Assembly: GCA_900128585.1 (NCBI GenBank)
Contig: LT642147.1
Location: forward strand, 1-64,000
Direction: 5' to 3'
Source of the DNA: Stramenopiles sp. TOSAG23-3
Lineage: Eukaryota; Sar
Length of the DNA: 64,000 nucleotides
Numbering within the stretch: the stretch's first letter is position 1; every line of letters starts with the position of its first letter. The position numbers and the translations under genes were made by a program. This document shows, piece after piece, positions 1 to 10,084 of the stretch. The notes beneath the pieces are model-generated. The model had not been told where the DNA came from. It ran no database searches and saw only the letters and a list, made by a program, of their open reading frames with translations.

Positions 1-299
1 GAGGAGAGGGTGGTGGTTGTGTTGTGGGTGGCGCATGGGACTGACTTTTTTTGAATTTGGAATTAGCATTAGTAGCTTCTTATAGGACTTAGAGACTTAG
101 AGTGACAATGACAGCAGTGACTGTGGGGATAGTCGTCTATCAATTTAATTACAAATTATTTTTTATCTTGTACTTTTGTTTGAAAATGGAGAACCATTTA
201 TTGAGTTGGAAAAGGATAAGAGGAAGAAAAGAACGAGTGCAACTTGTATTTACTATTAGATAGGTACGACGGTATGACTGCACGGTGAAGAATATCAGG
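1..299. other. Left-edge non-coding stretch
   Basis: No coding signal is visible. The sequence is AT-rich after an initial GT-rich start and serves as the upstream region of the pseudouridine synthase gene. No clear promoter element was recognised. Confidence 0.5.
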
Positions 300-1478
300 A
301 TGTTGAAAACGAAAGAGGTGGGGGCCTCTCGGGAGGGAGCATTCTCGTGCTGCCCGGCAAACTTACCGCGAAGTGTCTACAAACACCTGCTGCTGGCACA
401 GGGTGTAACCGTTGGGGGTGTTTCCATCGGCCATGTCTCTAGACGGCATCGTTACAACGCTCAAATTAAAGAGGAGAAAGTAGCGTCTTTTGACGACTGG
501 TTCTTTCCAGCGGAAGAAACACTGTACGTCAACGGAAAAGCAGTGGTAGTCGCAAACGAGACTTACGACGTGTCCAGCGCCAGGATATTTGCCTATCACA
601 AGCCGGAGAATGTGGTCGCAGACGCTAACAGAGGGTCGAAACTGTACGACATTGGCAGTGAGATCATGACGCGATATGGTGTGGAGAACCGACCATTTCC
701 CATCGGACAATTGGACAAAAACACCACCGGTCTCCTTCTTTTCACAACCAACGGCCACGTCGCCAACTTTATAAACTTGCCAGGGCGCGTTCGGAAGACG
801 TACTTGTCAACTTACAATGCACCGGCGGGCAACGAGCCTACAGATGTTCAGATGGCCATGCTTGTTGGGCCCGGGGTAGACGTGAGTAGAAAGGGGGAGA
901 AAAGAATCGTAAAGCTGGAAAGCTGCAAACTGCTGGCGGTTCGGCCTGCAACAAACTCAAAAAAGCGGAAAGCGCCAATGTCGTTGGAGGAGCAATCCCA
1001 CCAGGTGCACCGAAGAAAATTCAAATACGATCTTGAAATGACGATAAAGTCGGGAGCAAACCATATTATTAAGCGTGTTATGAACGCCGCCAAGCTTCCA
1101 CCATGCGCGAAACTGCAAAGGCAGGCAATTGGCGATCTTTGTCTTAACCCTGGCGGCAAAGGAGGCGCAGAAGCACTAGCATTGGGTGTCGGAGAGACTG
1201 CAGAGTTGACGATGCGGCAAAAGAAACTCATTGGCCTTCCATCGGAAAAGGATCTGCTTCAGCTGAGAATGTGCCAATTGCTGTGCCAATTCCGGGCGAT
1301 GCGTAACGACAATAGGGGAGAATCGAGCGATAGGAGTCTCCAAGCATCCCGACTTGAAGGTTTCTTAAAAGAAAATTTTCGGATTGATGGGTCTTGCTTT
1401 ATGGAATTTCCTGGGTTGGGTTGCAGGTGGTGCAATCGCAAGAAAGTATCTTTGAACCCTAACTATAACTCTAAATAA
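300..1478 (+). CDS. RsuA/RluB-family pseudouridine synthase
   Basis: Predicted 392-residue enzyme that isomerises uridine to pseudouridine in RNA, probably rRNA. The catalytic motif is visible as GQLDKNTTGLLLFT with the aspartate near residue 139, matching the G-R-L-D-x-x-T-x-G-L-L-L signature of the RsuA/RluB/E/F group. Upstream, LYVNGKAV resembles the last strand of an S4 RNA-binding domain, though the rest of that domain is divergent. The downstream part (KSGANHIIKRVMNAAKLP, then LQRQAIGDLCL) matches the family's RNA-contact and closing strands. A Lys/Arg-rich insertion lies near residues 215-245. The open frame extends a few codons 5' through a GTG, but position 300 is the first ATG. No clear organelle transit peptide is visible, so location (plastid, mitochondrion or nucleolus) is open. 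Family assignment is secure; the target RNA is not. Confidence 0.85.
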   Translation: MLKTKEVGASREGAFSCCPANLPRSVYKHLLLAQGVTVGGVSIGHVSRRHRYNAQIKEEKVASFDDWFFPAEETLYVNGKAVVVANETYDVSSARIFAYHKPENVVADANRGSKLYDIGSEIMTRYGVENRPFPIGQLDKNTTGLLLFTTNGHVANFINLPGRVRKTYLSTYNAPAGNEPTDVQMAMLVGPGVDVSRKGEKRIVKLESCKLLAVRPATNSKKRKAPMSLEEQSHQVHRRKFKYDLEMTIKSGANHIIKRVMNAAKLPPCAKLQRQAIGDLCLNPGGKGGAEALALGVGETAELTMRQKKLIGLPSEKDLLQLRMCQLLCQFRAMRNDNRGESSDRSLQASRLEGFLKENFRIDGSCFMEFPGLGCRWCNRKKVSLNPNYNSK

Positions 1479-1962
1479 TATATAATTTTAAAATCCGTTA
1501 TATTTAAAGCTTTTCTGAAAAATAATGAATTGAATCTGCGTGCGTAATTAAATATAAAAATTTACAACAAAAATATCGTCTAAAAAAAGAATAAATAATT
1601 AAAGATTTAATATCTTCTTCTCTCTCTCTCTGATGGTGGGCTGTTGTGGGTTGAAGAATATATTTTAATTTTTACTATTTTCCTCACTTTCGGTGCAGGG
1701 TACGTAGTGTAATAGAGATGATGTTTTTTTATTTCAGGATATATTATGCATCAAGTGTGTACGACAAAACGAAGTCATCTTATTAATTCATTGAAGAAGG
1801 TGTCAGTTATTACGATTCCTTGTGGTTTGTTTCTGTTGTTAGAATTTACTTGCGGTTGTCTAAGAAAAAGTTAGGGTACGAGCGACAGAGCGATACAAAG
1901 AGTTGTTAAAACATCCCATTCAGAGCAGGGTGAATTGGAATGTTAATCGGTTGATGTAGAAC
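1479..1962. other. AT-rich spacer, promoter side of the IQ/TPR/ankyrin gene
   Basis: A non-coding spacer with a short pyrimidine tract (TCTTCTTC followed by a CT run, about 1611-1632). It probably holds the 3' end of the pseudouridine synthase gene and the promoter and 5' UTR of the next gene. Nothing else is recognisable. Confidence 0.5.
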
Positions 1963-4900
1963 ATGGGCTCGGGCTTGTCAAAAGCGCAGCGCGATTGTTA
2001 CCAAAAATATGGTGGCCCCGGCAGCGAGCAGCACGCCGTTGTCGTGCAGAAGTACACCCGTCGGCGATTGGCGCAATTACGGGTGGCACGGATCAGATTT
2101 AAACTAGAAAAGGAAAAGGTGATGCAGAAGTTAAACATGTGGAAGACGAAAAGGCAAACCGAAAATGCGGCAGCTGCAAAGCTGCAGGCTATTCTTCGCG
2201 GCCATCGAGTCCGGAAAAGAGCGAAAAAGAAAATGGATAAATTAAGAATAGAAAAGGAGAAAAGAGACAAATTAGCAGAAGAGAAGCGTTTGCGGGAAGA
2301 GGAAGAGAGGAGAAACAGGGAAGAGGAACGGCTCGCAGAGTTGAAGCGCAAGGAAGAAGAGCGACTGCGATTAGAACAAGAGGAAGCCAGGAGAATAGAA
2401 GCTCGTAAACGACGCAAATCATGGGGCCTGTTTGAGCCGGAGGAAATCGAAGATATTTACAAGGATGCCGCAGACCAGCGCGCAGCGAAGAATCTCGACG
2501 CTGCCGTGGACTTGTACGAGCAGCTATCGTCGTGTGCACGGAAGACCAAGAACATCCAATTGGAAATGGACGCATACTTCGAAATTGGTTGCACGCACGA
2601 GGCGATCAACCGGGATTACCAGGAGGCCATAGTACACTACAACAAGAGCATGATGAAAGCCGTGCACTTGAAGCACGACGAGGGCGAGTTGCGCAGTTTA
2701 ATGCACATAGGTCACTGCTACGTGTCGAAGAACGAGAGAGAGGAAGCCATAAAAAATTACAAGTTGGCCCTTCGGATCACGTCCAATCGCACGAAGGAAC
2801 CCCCCCCAACCAAACGCACTAACGATGGAGCGTCCGTGCCTGAAGAGGCAAGTTTACTATGCACGTGTGCCTTCTTGGACGCGTCGGCGGCGTGCTGGTG
2901 CCAGTGCTCCGATGTGTCCTTTGGATGTCGCAAACGAGCGGAAGGGTGCTTTCATGGAACATTACCAAACGATGGGAGAAATGGTCGAAGCAAGCGGTTA
3001 ATGAGGAATGAAAGTGTGATTAATGGAAAATTAGGCCGACTTCACGATTTGCAGGGCAGCATTCCGGACGCGCTGCTGTGTTACGAGAAGGAGCTGGAGA
3101 TTGCAACAGAGCTGGGGGACCACGAACGGGAAATTAAAAGCGCCACAAATATAGGGATCATACGGGCAGGATACTTAGAGTACGATACCGCCTTGGAGCA
3201 CTTTGACCTCGCGCTTGACCGTGCTTTACAACACAGCACTTGGCACGCGTACCAAGCGCGGGCGCACGGCAACGTCGGCAACATGCTTGCGAAGCGTTTG
3301 AAGTTCCAGAAAGCGCTAGAAAACCACAAAAAAGACTTACGCATTACTCTGCAGCACATTCCAGAGGATAAGATAGGGACCAGCGTGGCATACTCTAACG
3401 TTGGGTCCTGCCTTTGCGTTCTTGGCAGGCACGAAGAATCATTGGAGTTTCACTTTAAAGACTTGAAATTGTTAGAAGAGTTTTTGGAAGAGGGGGAGGG
3501 GACGGAGAAGAGAATTGTTATTTACAATAACATTGCTGACGTTTACCGAGAAATGGGAACGCACGAAAAGGCATTGGAGTTTCACGAGAAATCATTAGCC
3601 CTTGCCATTCAATGCGGGAGTCGTAGACACGAAGCTTTGGCGTACGAACATTTTGCCAATACATACTTGCGCATTGGCGGTAAATCCGAGGATGCGCTGG
3701 ATTATGCGCATATGTTTTCCGAAATAGTGACGACGATAGATGATAAAGAAGGCGAAGGGAGGGCATTTGGACTTGTGGCATCGGTGTACCAAGCAAGGGG
3801 GAAATATTCTAGGGCGACAGAGCACTTTAACAAAGCCATAGAATCATGCCATGAGACTAACCAGTTCGGTGCGGCGCGGGAAAATTTGAACAAGCTTGAC
3901 GCTATGACAAAGGATATTGAAGACATTGGAGAGGGGGACTCGGAGAGAGATGACAAAATAGCGACAACTTCGCCAGCAATATCGCAGGAGTCCATACTAC
4001 TCTTCGCGGCCGAAAATGGTTTTATTCAATACATACAGCAAGTGCTGAACAGAGGGGTGGACCCGAACATAAACATCACAAACAGAGAAACCAAAACGAT
4101 TCACGTTGCTGCTGAAAATGGACACTTGGACATTGTCCAGCTTTTGGTGGCCAGCGGAGCCGACCCGAACGCCGAAACATATCTGTTTGAGAAAGCGATA
4201 GACCTCGCAAATGTAAATGGCCACCAACACGTTGTGGACTTTTTTGTGGACGAGTGCGGCAATGCAAATTCGTACCAATATTCTAGGCGGACAGTTCAGG
4301 AGCGCCAGAGAAAAAGGTTGGTGATGCGATGGGGAAGCGATGTATCCCGGCCAGCTCGAGAAAGTGTTATTTCGGCCAACCGAACAATTGACGAATTCGA
4401 CATCGATCAAAGAAAAGACATTTACCGACGCACGCCATTCATGTTTGCGTGCATTAGCCAGCATTTTGACTGGATCAACCAGATATTAACGAACCAGCTC
4501 GACGAGGACAACGCAATGCTTGAGCAGCGGGATAATTTTGAAAGATGGACCGTCCTGTTTTATTTAGCATTTTGCAGGGACGAACATGTTGCGTGTAGAA
4601 TTGCGGAGTTGATACTGAAGCACAAACCTGAATTGCAAAAATTAAAGGATCGCTTCGGGAAAATGGCGTATGAATACGCTGAGTCGCAAAACAAATTGCA
4701 TTTGAAGAAGATTCTGGCTCAAAACACTTCTAGACAAATCATCCAAACTGCACTGAGAAAAATTGAATTTGCATGCCGCGCATTTTTTATTGGGTTTATT
4801 ACGCCAACGATGCTTCTCGCCAGCTTTATGAAGAGGCGAACACTATCAAGGCCATCAATAGTGTTGTTTGAAGACAACATAGAGACATCTATGTTGTCAA

Positions 4901-5949
4901 GCGTGTGGAGAAAGGTGCCAGGTAGATCGTGCTGCGACATTTGGTTCAACGTTGCCGCAATTATCATCATTCTCGCCATTGCCATTGTTTTGTTTGTCGC
5001 GTACTTTGCCACCAATGTCGTTGGATTAGCCATAGACGCCCTTTATTTATCCATAGCAAAGCACGTTCTTGTGTTTGCATTCTGTGTGCTCCTACCGTTT
5101 TTGCTGGCAAAGCAAGCGGCAAAGGACCCGTCCCTGATGACAACGAAACATCCAAGAGGTTGCTTGAAGTTGACGCTGTTAAATGTTCTTTCATTAGGCG
5201 AAAATGTGATCAAGTTTATCATTAGTGTAGGGGTAGTGTGCACAGAAAATGTAGGCTCAAGGTCATCTGTTTCCAACATAATCCCTCCGAATTTCTGGTC
5301 AATGCTTCCAAGTGCATTGCTGAGCAAAGTTGATTTTGTGCACGTGTTCTTTGCTGCTGTTTTTGCAGTTTTCTGCTGGTGCAGTGTATTTTCTTGGATG
5401 GCCGCAAATACATTTGCACTGGAACGCAAATTATGGAGGGAAAAGTTTGTTTTTGTCAACGCCGATTTTCTGCAGGATTCAATTGCAGCAAGATGCACTG
5501 TTAGCATTTGTACCGACGTGGGCTTTCTGTTGTTGTTGCAGCAATTGATGGGGGTCTTTGAATGCGATGGTAGCAAAAGCACAATGGCAGCAAGTGCTAC
5601 CGTGGAATGCTGGGGCATTCTTCATCAGATAATGGCTTATACGGCGCTTTTCGTGCTGTATCTGTTCCTGCCTACGACTTTGCTCATGGGTAGCTTGATG
5701 CGTGAAAAGCAGACCCATGACAGCCAACTTGAGTTTTTGCCAGCGTACAAATTGCTTAGGCGCTCGAGTGATATCGCGATTGGGTCCGTCTGCGTTCTTT
5801 TTGCCTCAGATTCAATTTTTCGTCTGATTGTTGTCCTTGTAGTATGTTGCACAGCAGCGGAGTGTTCTCACAAATGGCAAGCCTGTCGGCACATCTGGTC
5901 AGTGAACCACTGGATGAGAGCATCACACTTTATGGGATCGACCTTGTGA
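1963..5949 (+). CDS. IQ-, TPR- and ankyrin-repeat multi-pass membrane protein (frame breaks suspected)
   Basis: A 1,328-residue reading frame with no family name that I recognise. It starts MGSGLSK, which fits an N-myristoylation signal. One or two IQ-like calmodulin-binding helices follow (residues about 25-90), then a Glu/Arg/Lys-rich single helix (90-150). At least eight TPR units run to about residue 650, with two or three ankyrin repeats at about 670-770. From about residue 925 to the end there are some seven or eight hydrophobic segments, so the C-terminal third is multi-pass membrane. The TPR array is disturbed between residues about 280 and 350, just after a run of eight C at 2800-2807, where the +1 frame looks more TPR-like for about 70 codons. 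A second probable break lies near the 3' end, because the following frame (to 6257) supplies another membrane helix and a basic tail. Role could be a calcium- or scaffold-linked channel or receptor; this is inference only. Confidence 0.75.
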   Translation: MGSGLSKAQRDCYQKYGGPGSEQHAVVVQKYTRRRLAQLRVARIRFKLEKEKVMQKLNMWKTKRQTENAAAAKLQAILRGHRVRKRAKKKMDKLRIEKEKRDKLAEEKRLREEEERRNREEERLAELKRKEEERLRLEQEEARRIEARKRRKSWGLFEPEEIEDIYKDAADQRAAKNLDAAVDLYEQLSSCARKTKNIQLEMDAYFEIGCTHEAINRDYQEAIVHYNKSMMKAVHLKHDEGELRSLMHIGHCYVSKNEREEAIKNYKLALRITSNRTKEPPPTKRTNDGASVPEEASLLCTCAFLDASAACWCQCSDVSFGCRKRAEGCFHGTLPNDGRNGRSKRLMRNESVINGKLGRLHDLQGSIPDALLCYEKELEIATELGDHEREIKSATNIGIIRAGYLEYDTALEHFDLALDRALQHSTWHAYQARAHGNVGNMLAKRLKFQKALENHKKDLRITLQHIPEDKIGTSVAYSNVGSCLCVLGRHEESLEFHFKDLKLLEEFLEEGEGTEKRIVIYNNIADVYREMGTHEKALEFHEKSLALAIQCGSRRHEALAYEHFANTYLRIGGKSEDALDYAHMFSEIVTTIDDKEGEGRAFGLVASVYQARGKYSRATEHFNKAIESCHETNQFGAARENLNKLDAMTKDIEDIGEGDSERDDKIATTSPAISQESILLFAAENGFIQYIQQVLNRGVDPNINITNRETKTIHVAAENGHLDIVQLLVASGADPNAETYLFEKAIDLANVNGHQHVVDFFVDECGNANSYQYSRRTVQERQRKRLVMRWGSDVSRPARESVISANRTIDEFDIDQRKDIYRRTPFMFACISQHFDWINQILTNQLDEDNAMLEQRDNFERWTVLFYLAFCRDEHVACRIAELILKHKPELQKLKDRFGKMAYEYAESQNKLHLKKILAQNTSRQIIQTALRKIEFACRAFFIGFITPTMLLASFMKRRTLSRPSIVLFEDNIETSMLSSVWRKVPGRSCCDIWFNVAAIIIILAIAIVLFVAYFATNVVGLAIDALYLSIAKHVLVFAFCVLLPFLLAKQAAKDPSLMTTKHPRGCLKLTLLNVLSLGENVIKFIISVGVVCTENVGSRSSVSNIIPPNFWSMLPSALLSKVDFVHVFFAAVFAVFCWCSVFSWMAANTFALERKLWREKFVFVNADFLQDSIAARCTVSICTDVGFLLLLQQLMGVFECDGSKSTMAASATVECWGILHQIMAYTALFVLYLFLPTTLLMGSLMREKQTHDSQLEFLPAYKLLRRSSDIAIGSVCVLFASDSIFRLIVVLVVCCTAAECSHKWQACRHIWSVNHWMRASHFMGSTL

Positions 5950-6257
5950 CAGATGCGCAAGCGAGACAACTGGTTCGGTACTCATGGGCTGCGATTTGGG
6001 GCCTTATCATAATTTTCTTTCTAGTAAAACATTGCCAGCATGATGTAGACCGTAGGCGTAGAATCATTCCCTCCAAACTTCGTTACGCCGTCACTTCGCA
6101 TGGCACTCGAAATGCATACGTACGTACTTACAAACGCCGAAAAGGCGAACGGGAAGGTGGAGATATTCATGACAAAACATGGGAACCAAAAGCAGCTATT
6201 GAAATCAAATTCAAAGATGATAATGATTTTGATTTCTCTCGTGAACTTGGGAAATAA
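5844..6257 (+). other. Probable displaced C-terminus of the preceding membrane protein
   Basis: This open frame overlaps the end of the IQ/TPR/ankyrin ORF in another phase. It encodes a membrane helix (SWAAIWGLIIIFFLVKHC) followed by a basic, hydrophilic tail that ends at TAA 6255-6257. The composition is coding-like, and the overlapping main frame ends in an unremarkable Trp/His-rich stretch. I read it as the true C-terminus, reached by a frameshift or an unrecognised small intron between about 5830 and 5949. It could instead be a separate small membrane protein. Confidence 0.45.
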
Positions 6258-6260
6258 TGA

Positions 6261-6599
6261 GTTAAGAGCTTATTGACGGTGGAAAGTACCCTTTTGACAG
6301 GTCCGAGTGCAAATGGCAAGACAACTATTATGGAAACTCTTTTGGTAGGGGAGAAACAAAAGCAATACTTTTAAGACGAGGACACCGCCAACATCGATGT
6401 GGAGGACAGCCTTCGGTCCGCGATCGACAATGCCTTTCACCTTGCCGACACCCTGAAGAATCTCCCCCAGGACAAAAAGTCAATCCAATATTACAAGTAC
6501 GCATCGTACATTCTTCCCTTAAATTATTATAGCTACGTAGCTCTATTACTGTTGGAATTAAATATTATAATACATAAACACAGCATCAGGAAGAGTTAG
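6261..6599 (+). pseudogene. P-loop-like coding remnant with internal stop
   Basis: Immediately after the two stops at 6255-6260, the same frame reads a stretch with a Walker-A-like motif, GPSANGKTT, at about residues 13-21. It stops at TAA 6372-6374, then stays open to 6599. The part up to about 6510 has GC-richer, codon-like composition, while the last 90 bp is AT-rich. It may be the relic of a P-loop ATPase, or a chance motif in the 3' end of the previous gene. No larger domain can be recognised. Confidence 0.3.
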
Positions 6600-6897
6600 A
6601 GATTATTTTATTTTTTGTTGTTGTACTTTTTTTAATAGGGGCTTAGTAGTAGGTGGTGTGGATATTTTTTTGATTATTGGATCACCGGTGATCGGTGACC
6701 AGGTATAGTTGAATATTATCTATTTAAATGTAAGGTTGTTTCACGACGGTTATTTATAAAGGACCAATAACAAAATAAGTCTAGAAGCGTTTGAATCTTT
6801 GCGTTTTCAATTCACATTTACTTGTAGCCATAGATAGGTACACGAAAGTCATTTGATTGAGTGGTAAGCAAATAGAATTGGTACGAGTTAAAGCATT
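6600..6897. other. Spacer upstream of the AP-5-like gene
   Basis: An AT-rich promoter region. A small inverted repeat around ATCACCGGTGATCGGTGA lies near 6681-6698. There is no GAA/TTC tract here, unlike most spacers in the window. Confidence 0.4.
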
Positions 6898-9771
6898 ATG
6901 GCAACAAGCCACCTTGCGGACGCGATCGTGCGTTTGGTGAGTGCTGACGAGGCAAGGTTTGGTGGGGCTTATAACGAGGCATTGCCCCCTGATTTTAATA
7001 GGGGTGATAATGGCGTATCCAATAATAGAAAAATAGAAACAGAGTCCGACAAAGCTGCGCCGTCCAACAAGGAAGACATCGCAACTGGTGACTCAGACAC
7101 TGGTGCTTCCTCCAGTGCAGTTGATACAGAGGGAACGGACAAGCTGACAAAACCTTCGGTCCGTACAACCTTGTCGCAGTCCAGGATCGTCGCTGGCAAG
7201 AAGAAGAGAGAAACAATTGCGTCCCTCCTTCAAGCATCGAAGCCAAACTCCAAGAGCGTAATGCAGCTGGTGTACAGTATTCTGAACAACGAGTGGGCAA
7301 ATGCCCAAACTCGCATGGTAATTGTAGAATACATAATTCAGGTATCGAAGGGGAAGCTTCCGGTTTTCTTTAGTGCCAATTTCAATGGTGATTTTGCTAT
7401 GTACTACAAAGAAGACCACGTCGTCTTTTTCTTGGAGCTGCTTGTACGTCTAGAGTGTGGCGAAGTATTAGCTCGGAATAAATTGAATTTTTTGAACTGG
7501 CTTGACAGCCCGTCTGTACGAATGCGCATCTTGTCGTTCTCCAGCTTAGTCCGGCTGGCTGAAACCGAACCAAGTGTATTGTACTCGTTGGATGGTTTGC
7601 TTGAGTCAATCGAATCAAAATTTTGTGCAATGATAACAAATGCGCCGCTCGTCGGGTCGGAGAAACAGTCCGGCTCCAGCCTTGGTGGCTTTTTTGGGCG
7701 GCTTGGGTATGGTATACTTAGCAGTAGCGTGGGGCCGTCACTGCTTGAGCCAAGCGGAGACCCGGCACGGGAGTTCTTTACAGTACTGAATACCGTCCCT
7801 TCTTTGAATCATGATTATCAGGCAGCTCACGTGGCCCATATAAATTTAATATCTATGGTGCACTCGTGGTTTATGGCGCTGTACCATCCCAACAATGACA
7901 ACGCTATGAACGACAAACATTTACCTCTGGTTTTAGGGAAAGAGCTGGAAGAAACGATCGTGCGGTATTGCGTACGGTTGTTGGACCAGGTCGCAATGCC
8001 GAAACCTGCGGCCTACGCGTCCGGCACAGGGCTGCTAGATCCTAGATTGCAAGACGATTTGCACGAATCAGTGACGGTGGAAGCCTTGCGCCTCCTTGAC
8101 CTTCTGTGCCAGCAAAATTCTTCCCTTGTAACGCGGTTGTTTCCAATTGTAAAGAGGTTTGCAATCGACAAGTTCAATGCACACATAAAGCGCACGGAGA
8201 GCCGGCACGGACCAGTGGTGTTTCTTACGGCTATTCAATTTTTCGTAAACCACAACGAAGTCACCACTATGTTTGACGTTGAACCGGTGTTCCGGTCCTT
8301 CTTTCACGATTATCTTAGGCGACATTACCGGAACAGCCTTCTTGCGTTCGAGACAATTCGCTTTTGCATATTTAACAAGCGCAAGCTGTTGACTCACACC
8401 AGCATGCTTTTCTTATACTTTCCTGCCATTCTGAAGTTAATCGCGTGGCACCCTCACTCCTTTAAGAATGAGCTAATCGAGCTCTTGCCTGCACTAATTA
8501 GCCCACCTTCGTGCATGGAGTTGTTTCACTCCATCCTGGATCTTCCCCTGCTTGCATCAATTATGGAATCGTCCGCAGAAAACCCCCGTGCTCTGATGAG
8601 AAGCCACAGTGTAAACTTTGATACCACGGGACCGTTGAAGCATAGGGCACCAAATACACCGTTGGGGAGCGGGCAAAGTGTGGACGAGCCTGATGGCAAC
8701 GGTGGTGACAACAGTTACAGAAGTGGCGCAGCCGGGTCGGAAGCTAGGCTTTCCCAGCTAATTGATTACATGCTTCGTGATGAGTCTGCGAGTTACGGGT
8801 CATCTGGTCCACAGAAGCTTAGTCGAAAAGGTGCATTCGACTCGCTGAATGGCATGGACGGTTGTATTTGGAGCGTTCCTGGGATGAGGGCAACAGTTCA
8901 GAAATTATGCCACTCCTCGAACGTTACTGTGCGCGTCCATGAAGTTTGCCTTCTCGTCCCTGCATTATTGAACACTTATTTTGATGTAATGCTCGTCGAT
9001 GCTCCACAGGAATGTGTGTGTGCTATGCTGACCATTATCTACGAAAGGTTTGGCGTTTTGTTCGGACCAAAACTTTTCCAAGGTCGCGTTAGGCGAGTTC
9101 TGATGGATAGACTGTTGGCTTCGTTTGCTAAGTTTCCAAACTTTTTAATGCCAATGAAGAAAAATATCGGCAAAGTTGTATCCGCTGCCCAGACAGAGGG
9201 AGATAACGCAGAACTTGCCCTGCACTCGTGCTGGATCGTTGGGGAATATGCCCACGTAAATAAAAACCAACCTGCGATGATAAGTGATTTTTTTCAAGCC
9301 ATTGAGACGATCGTCTACGAACGGCTTTTTGTGAGCACAATGTCTACGCAGGTCGGACATTCAAACCGTTCTAAAAACTTGTCTGGCCATTATTTTGAAA
9401 GTCAGGCGTCCTGGAGCAGAAGCAACGATGATGCTAGAAGCAAACTGTACGGGATCCGCATCATGCACGTCCTTATCAGCACGCTGACCAAGCTTGGTGC
9501 TTGCTCCTCAGACTTGGCCCCAAGAGCCCAACTTTGCTTGGCAAAGATAATTAGCAGCCACGACAAATTCCACGAAAGCGTCATTTCCCGGGCAAAAGAG
9601 TCCGTCCGTTTGTTGAAACTTTCTAGCGTAGCTTCTAATGTTTTTGGCCTTGGAAGTGCATCTGGAAACAACCGAAACAACATAGATGAGTTGACATCAT
9701 CTTTAACATTTTTACTGCAGCCCAGCGCTACATTTCTTCCTGGAAATAAGTTGCACGATTTTTCGTTGTAA
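6898..9771 (+). CDS. AP-5 adaptor complex zeta-subunit-like HEAT protein
   Basis: A 957-residue, mostly helical protein. The N-terminal 90 residues are acidic and Ser/Thr-rich. The rest is HEAT/ARM-like alpha-solenoid interrupted by a low-complexity loop at about residues 560-650 (Ser/Gly/Asn-rich). The C-terminal third contains a pattern I associate with AP5Z1: a cluster around HSCWIVGEYAHVNKNQ followed by FFQAIETIVYERLF. AP-5 zeta forms a late-endosomal coat with SPG11/SPG15 and acts in retrieval from endosomes and lysosomes; human AP5Z1 is about 800 residues. The assignment rests on remembered family motifs and not on a search, so another large adaptin or a generic ARM protein remains possible. 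The ATG at 6898 is the first in frame and follows an AT-rich leader. Confidence 0.5.
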   Translation: MATSHLADAIVRLVSADEARFGGAYNEALPPDFNRGDNGVSNNRKIETESDKAAPSNKEDIATGDSDTGASSSAVDTEGTDKLTKPSVRTTLSQSRIVAGKKKRETIASLLQASKPNSKSVMQLVYSILNNEWANAQTRMVIVEYIIQVSKGKLPVFFSANFNGDFAMYYKEDHVVFFLELLVRLECGEVLARNKLNFLNWLDSPSVRMRILSFSSLVRLAETEPSVLYSLDGLLESIESKFCAMITNAPLVGSEKQSGSSLGGFFGRLGYGILSSSVGPSLLEPSGDPAREFFTVLNTVPSLNHDYQAAHVAHINLISMVHSWFMALYHPNNDNAMNDKHLPLVLGKELEETIVRYCVRLLDQVAMPKPAAYASGTGLLDPRLQDDLHESVTVEALRLLDLLCQQNSSLVTRLFPIVKRFAIDKFNAHIKRTESRHGPVVFLTAIQFFVNHNEVTTMFDVEPVFRSFFHDYLRRHYRNSLLAFETIRFCIFNKRKLLTHTSMLFLYFPAILKLIAWHPHSFKNELIELLPALISPPSCMELFHSILDLPLLASIMESSAENPRALMRSHSVNFDTTGPLKHRAPNTPLGSGQSVDEPDGNGGDNSYRSGAAGSEARLSQLIDYMLRDESASYGSSGPQKLSRKGAFDSLNGMDGCIWSVPGMRATVQKLCHSSNVTVRVHEVCLLVPALLNTYFDVMLVDAPQECVCAMLTIIYERFGVLFGPKLFQGRVRRVLMDRLLASFAKFPNFLMPMKKNIGKVVSAAQTEGDNAELALHSCWIVGEYAHVNKNQPAMISDFFQAIETIVYERLFVSTMSTQVGHSNRSKNLSGHYFESQASWSRSNDDARSKLYGIRIMHVLISTLTKLGACSSDLAPRAQLCLAKIISSHDKFHESVISRAKESVRLLKLSSVASNVFGLGSASGNNRNNIDELTSSLTFLLQPSATFLPGNKLHDFSL

Positions 9772-10084
9772 ACGATCGTAACGAAGTGAATGCATGAACA
9801 GTACATTTTCTGAGAGCGTTTTAGTACGACAACAAATTCCAGTGTAAGAAAACCAAATATATGTGTCAACAAAGTTTAAAGTTGTGATTTAATGCATAAA
9901 AAGCAAAAAGAAGGTGTCAGTTCATACTCTTTTTTCTTGCTTAAAAAAGTAATTCTTATTTAGACAGACAATTAACACAATATCTCTTTAAGTTTACAAT
10001 TTTGAGATGAAAAAAACGAAGTTTGCGGCGAAGATTATTTTTTAGCATTCACGAAAAATGTATACTTTGTTGACTCTGTAAACA
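9772..10084. other. Convergent 3' spacer
   Basis: About 310 bp between the AP-5-like gene and the coiled-coil gene, which converge here. It is AT-rich with no coding potential and presumably holds both polyadenylation regions. Confidence 0.5.

Noticed and set aside
2843-2940. A GC-AG intron starting at GCAAGT in the TPR gene
   Set aside because: The donor context is tempting, but no acceptor gives a regular TPR on joining, and every intron placed in the window uses GTAAGT.
6255-6374. Stop-codon reassignment (TAA/TGA read as amino acids)
   Set aside because: All conserved genes end at ordinary stops followed by AT-rich spacer and contain none in their domains, so the standard code holds.
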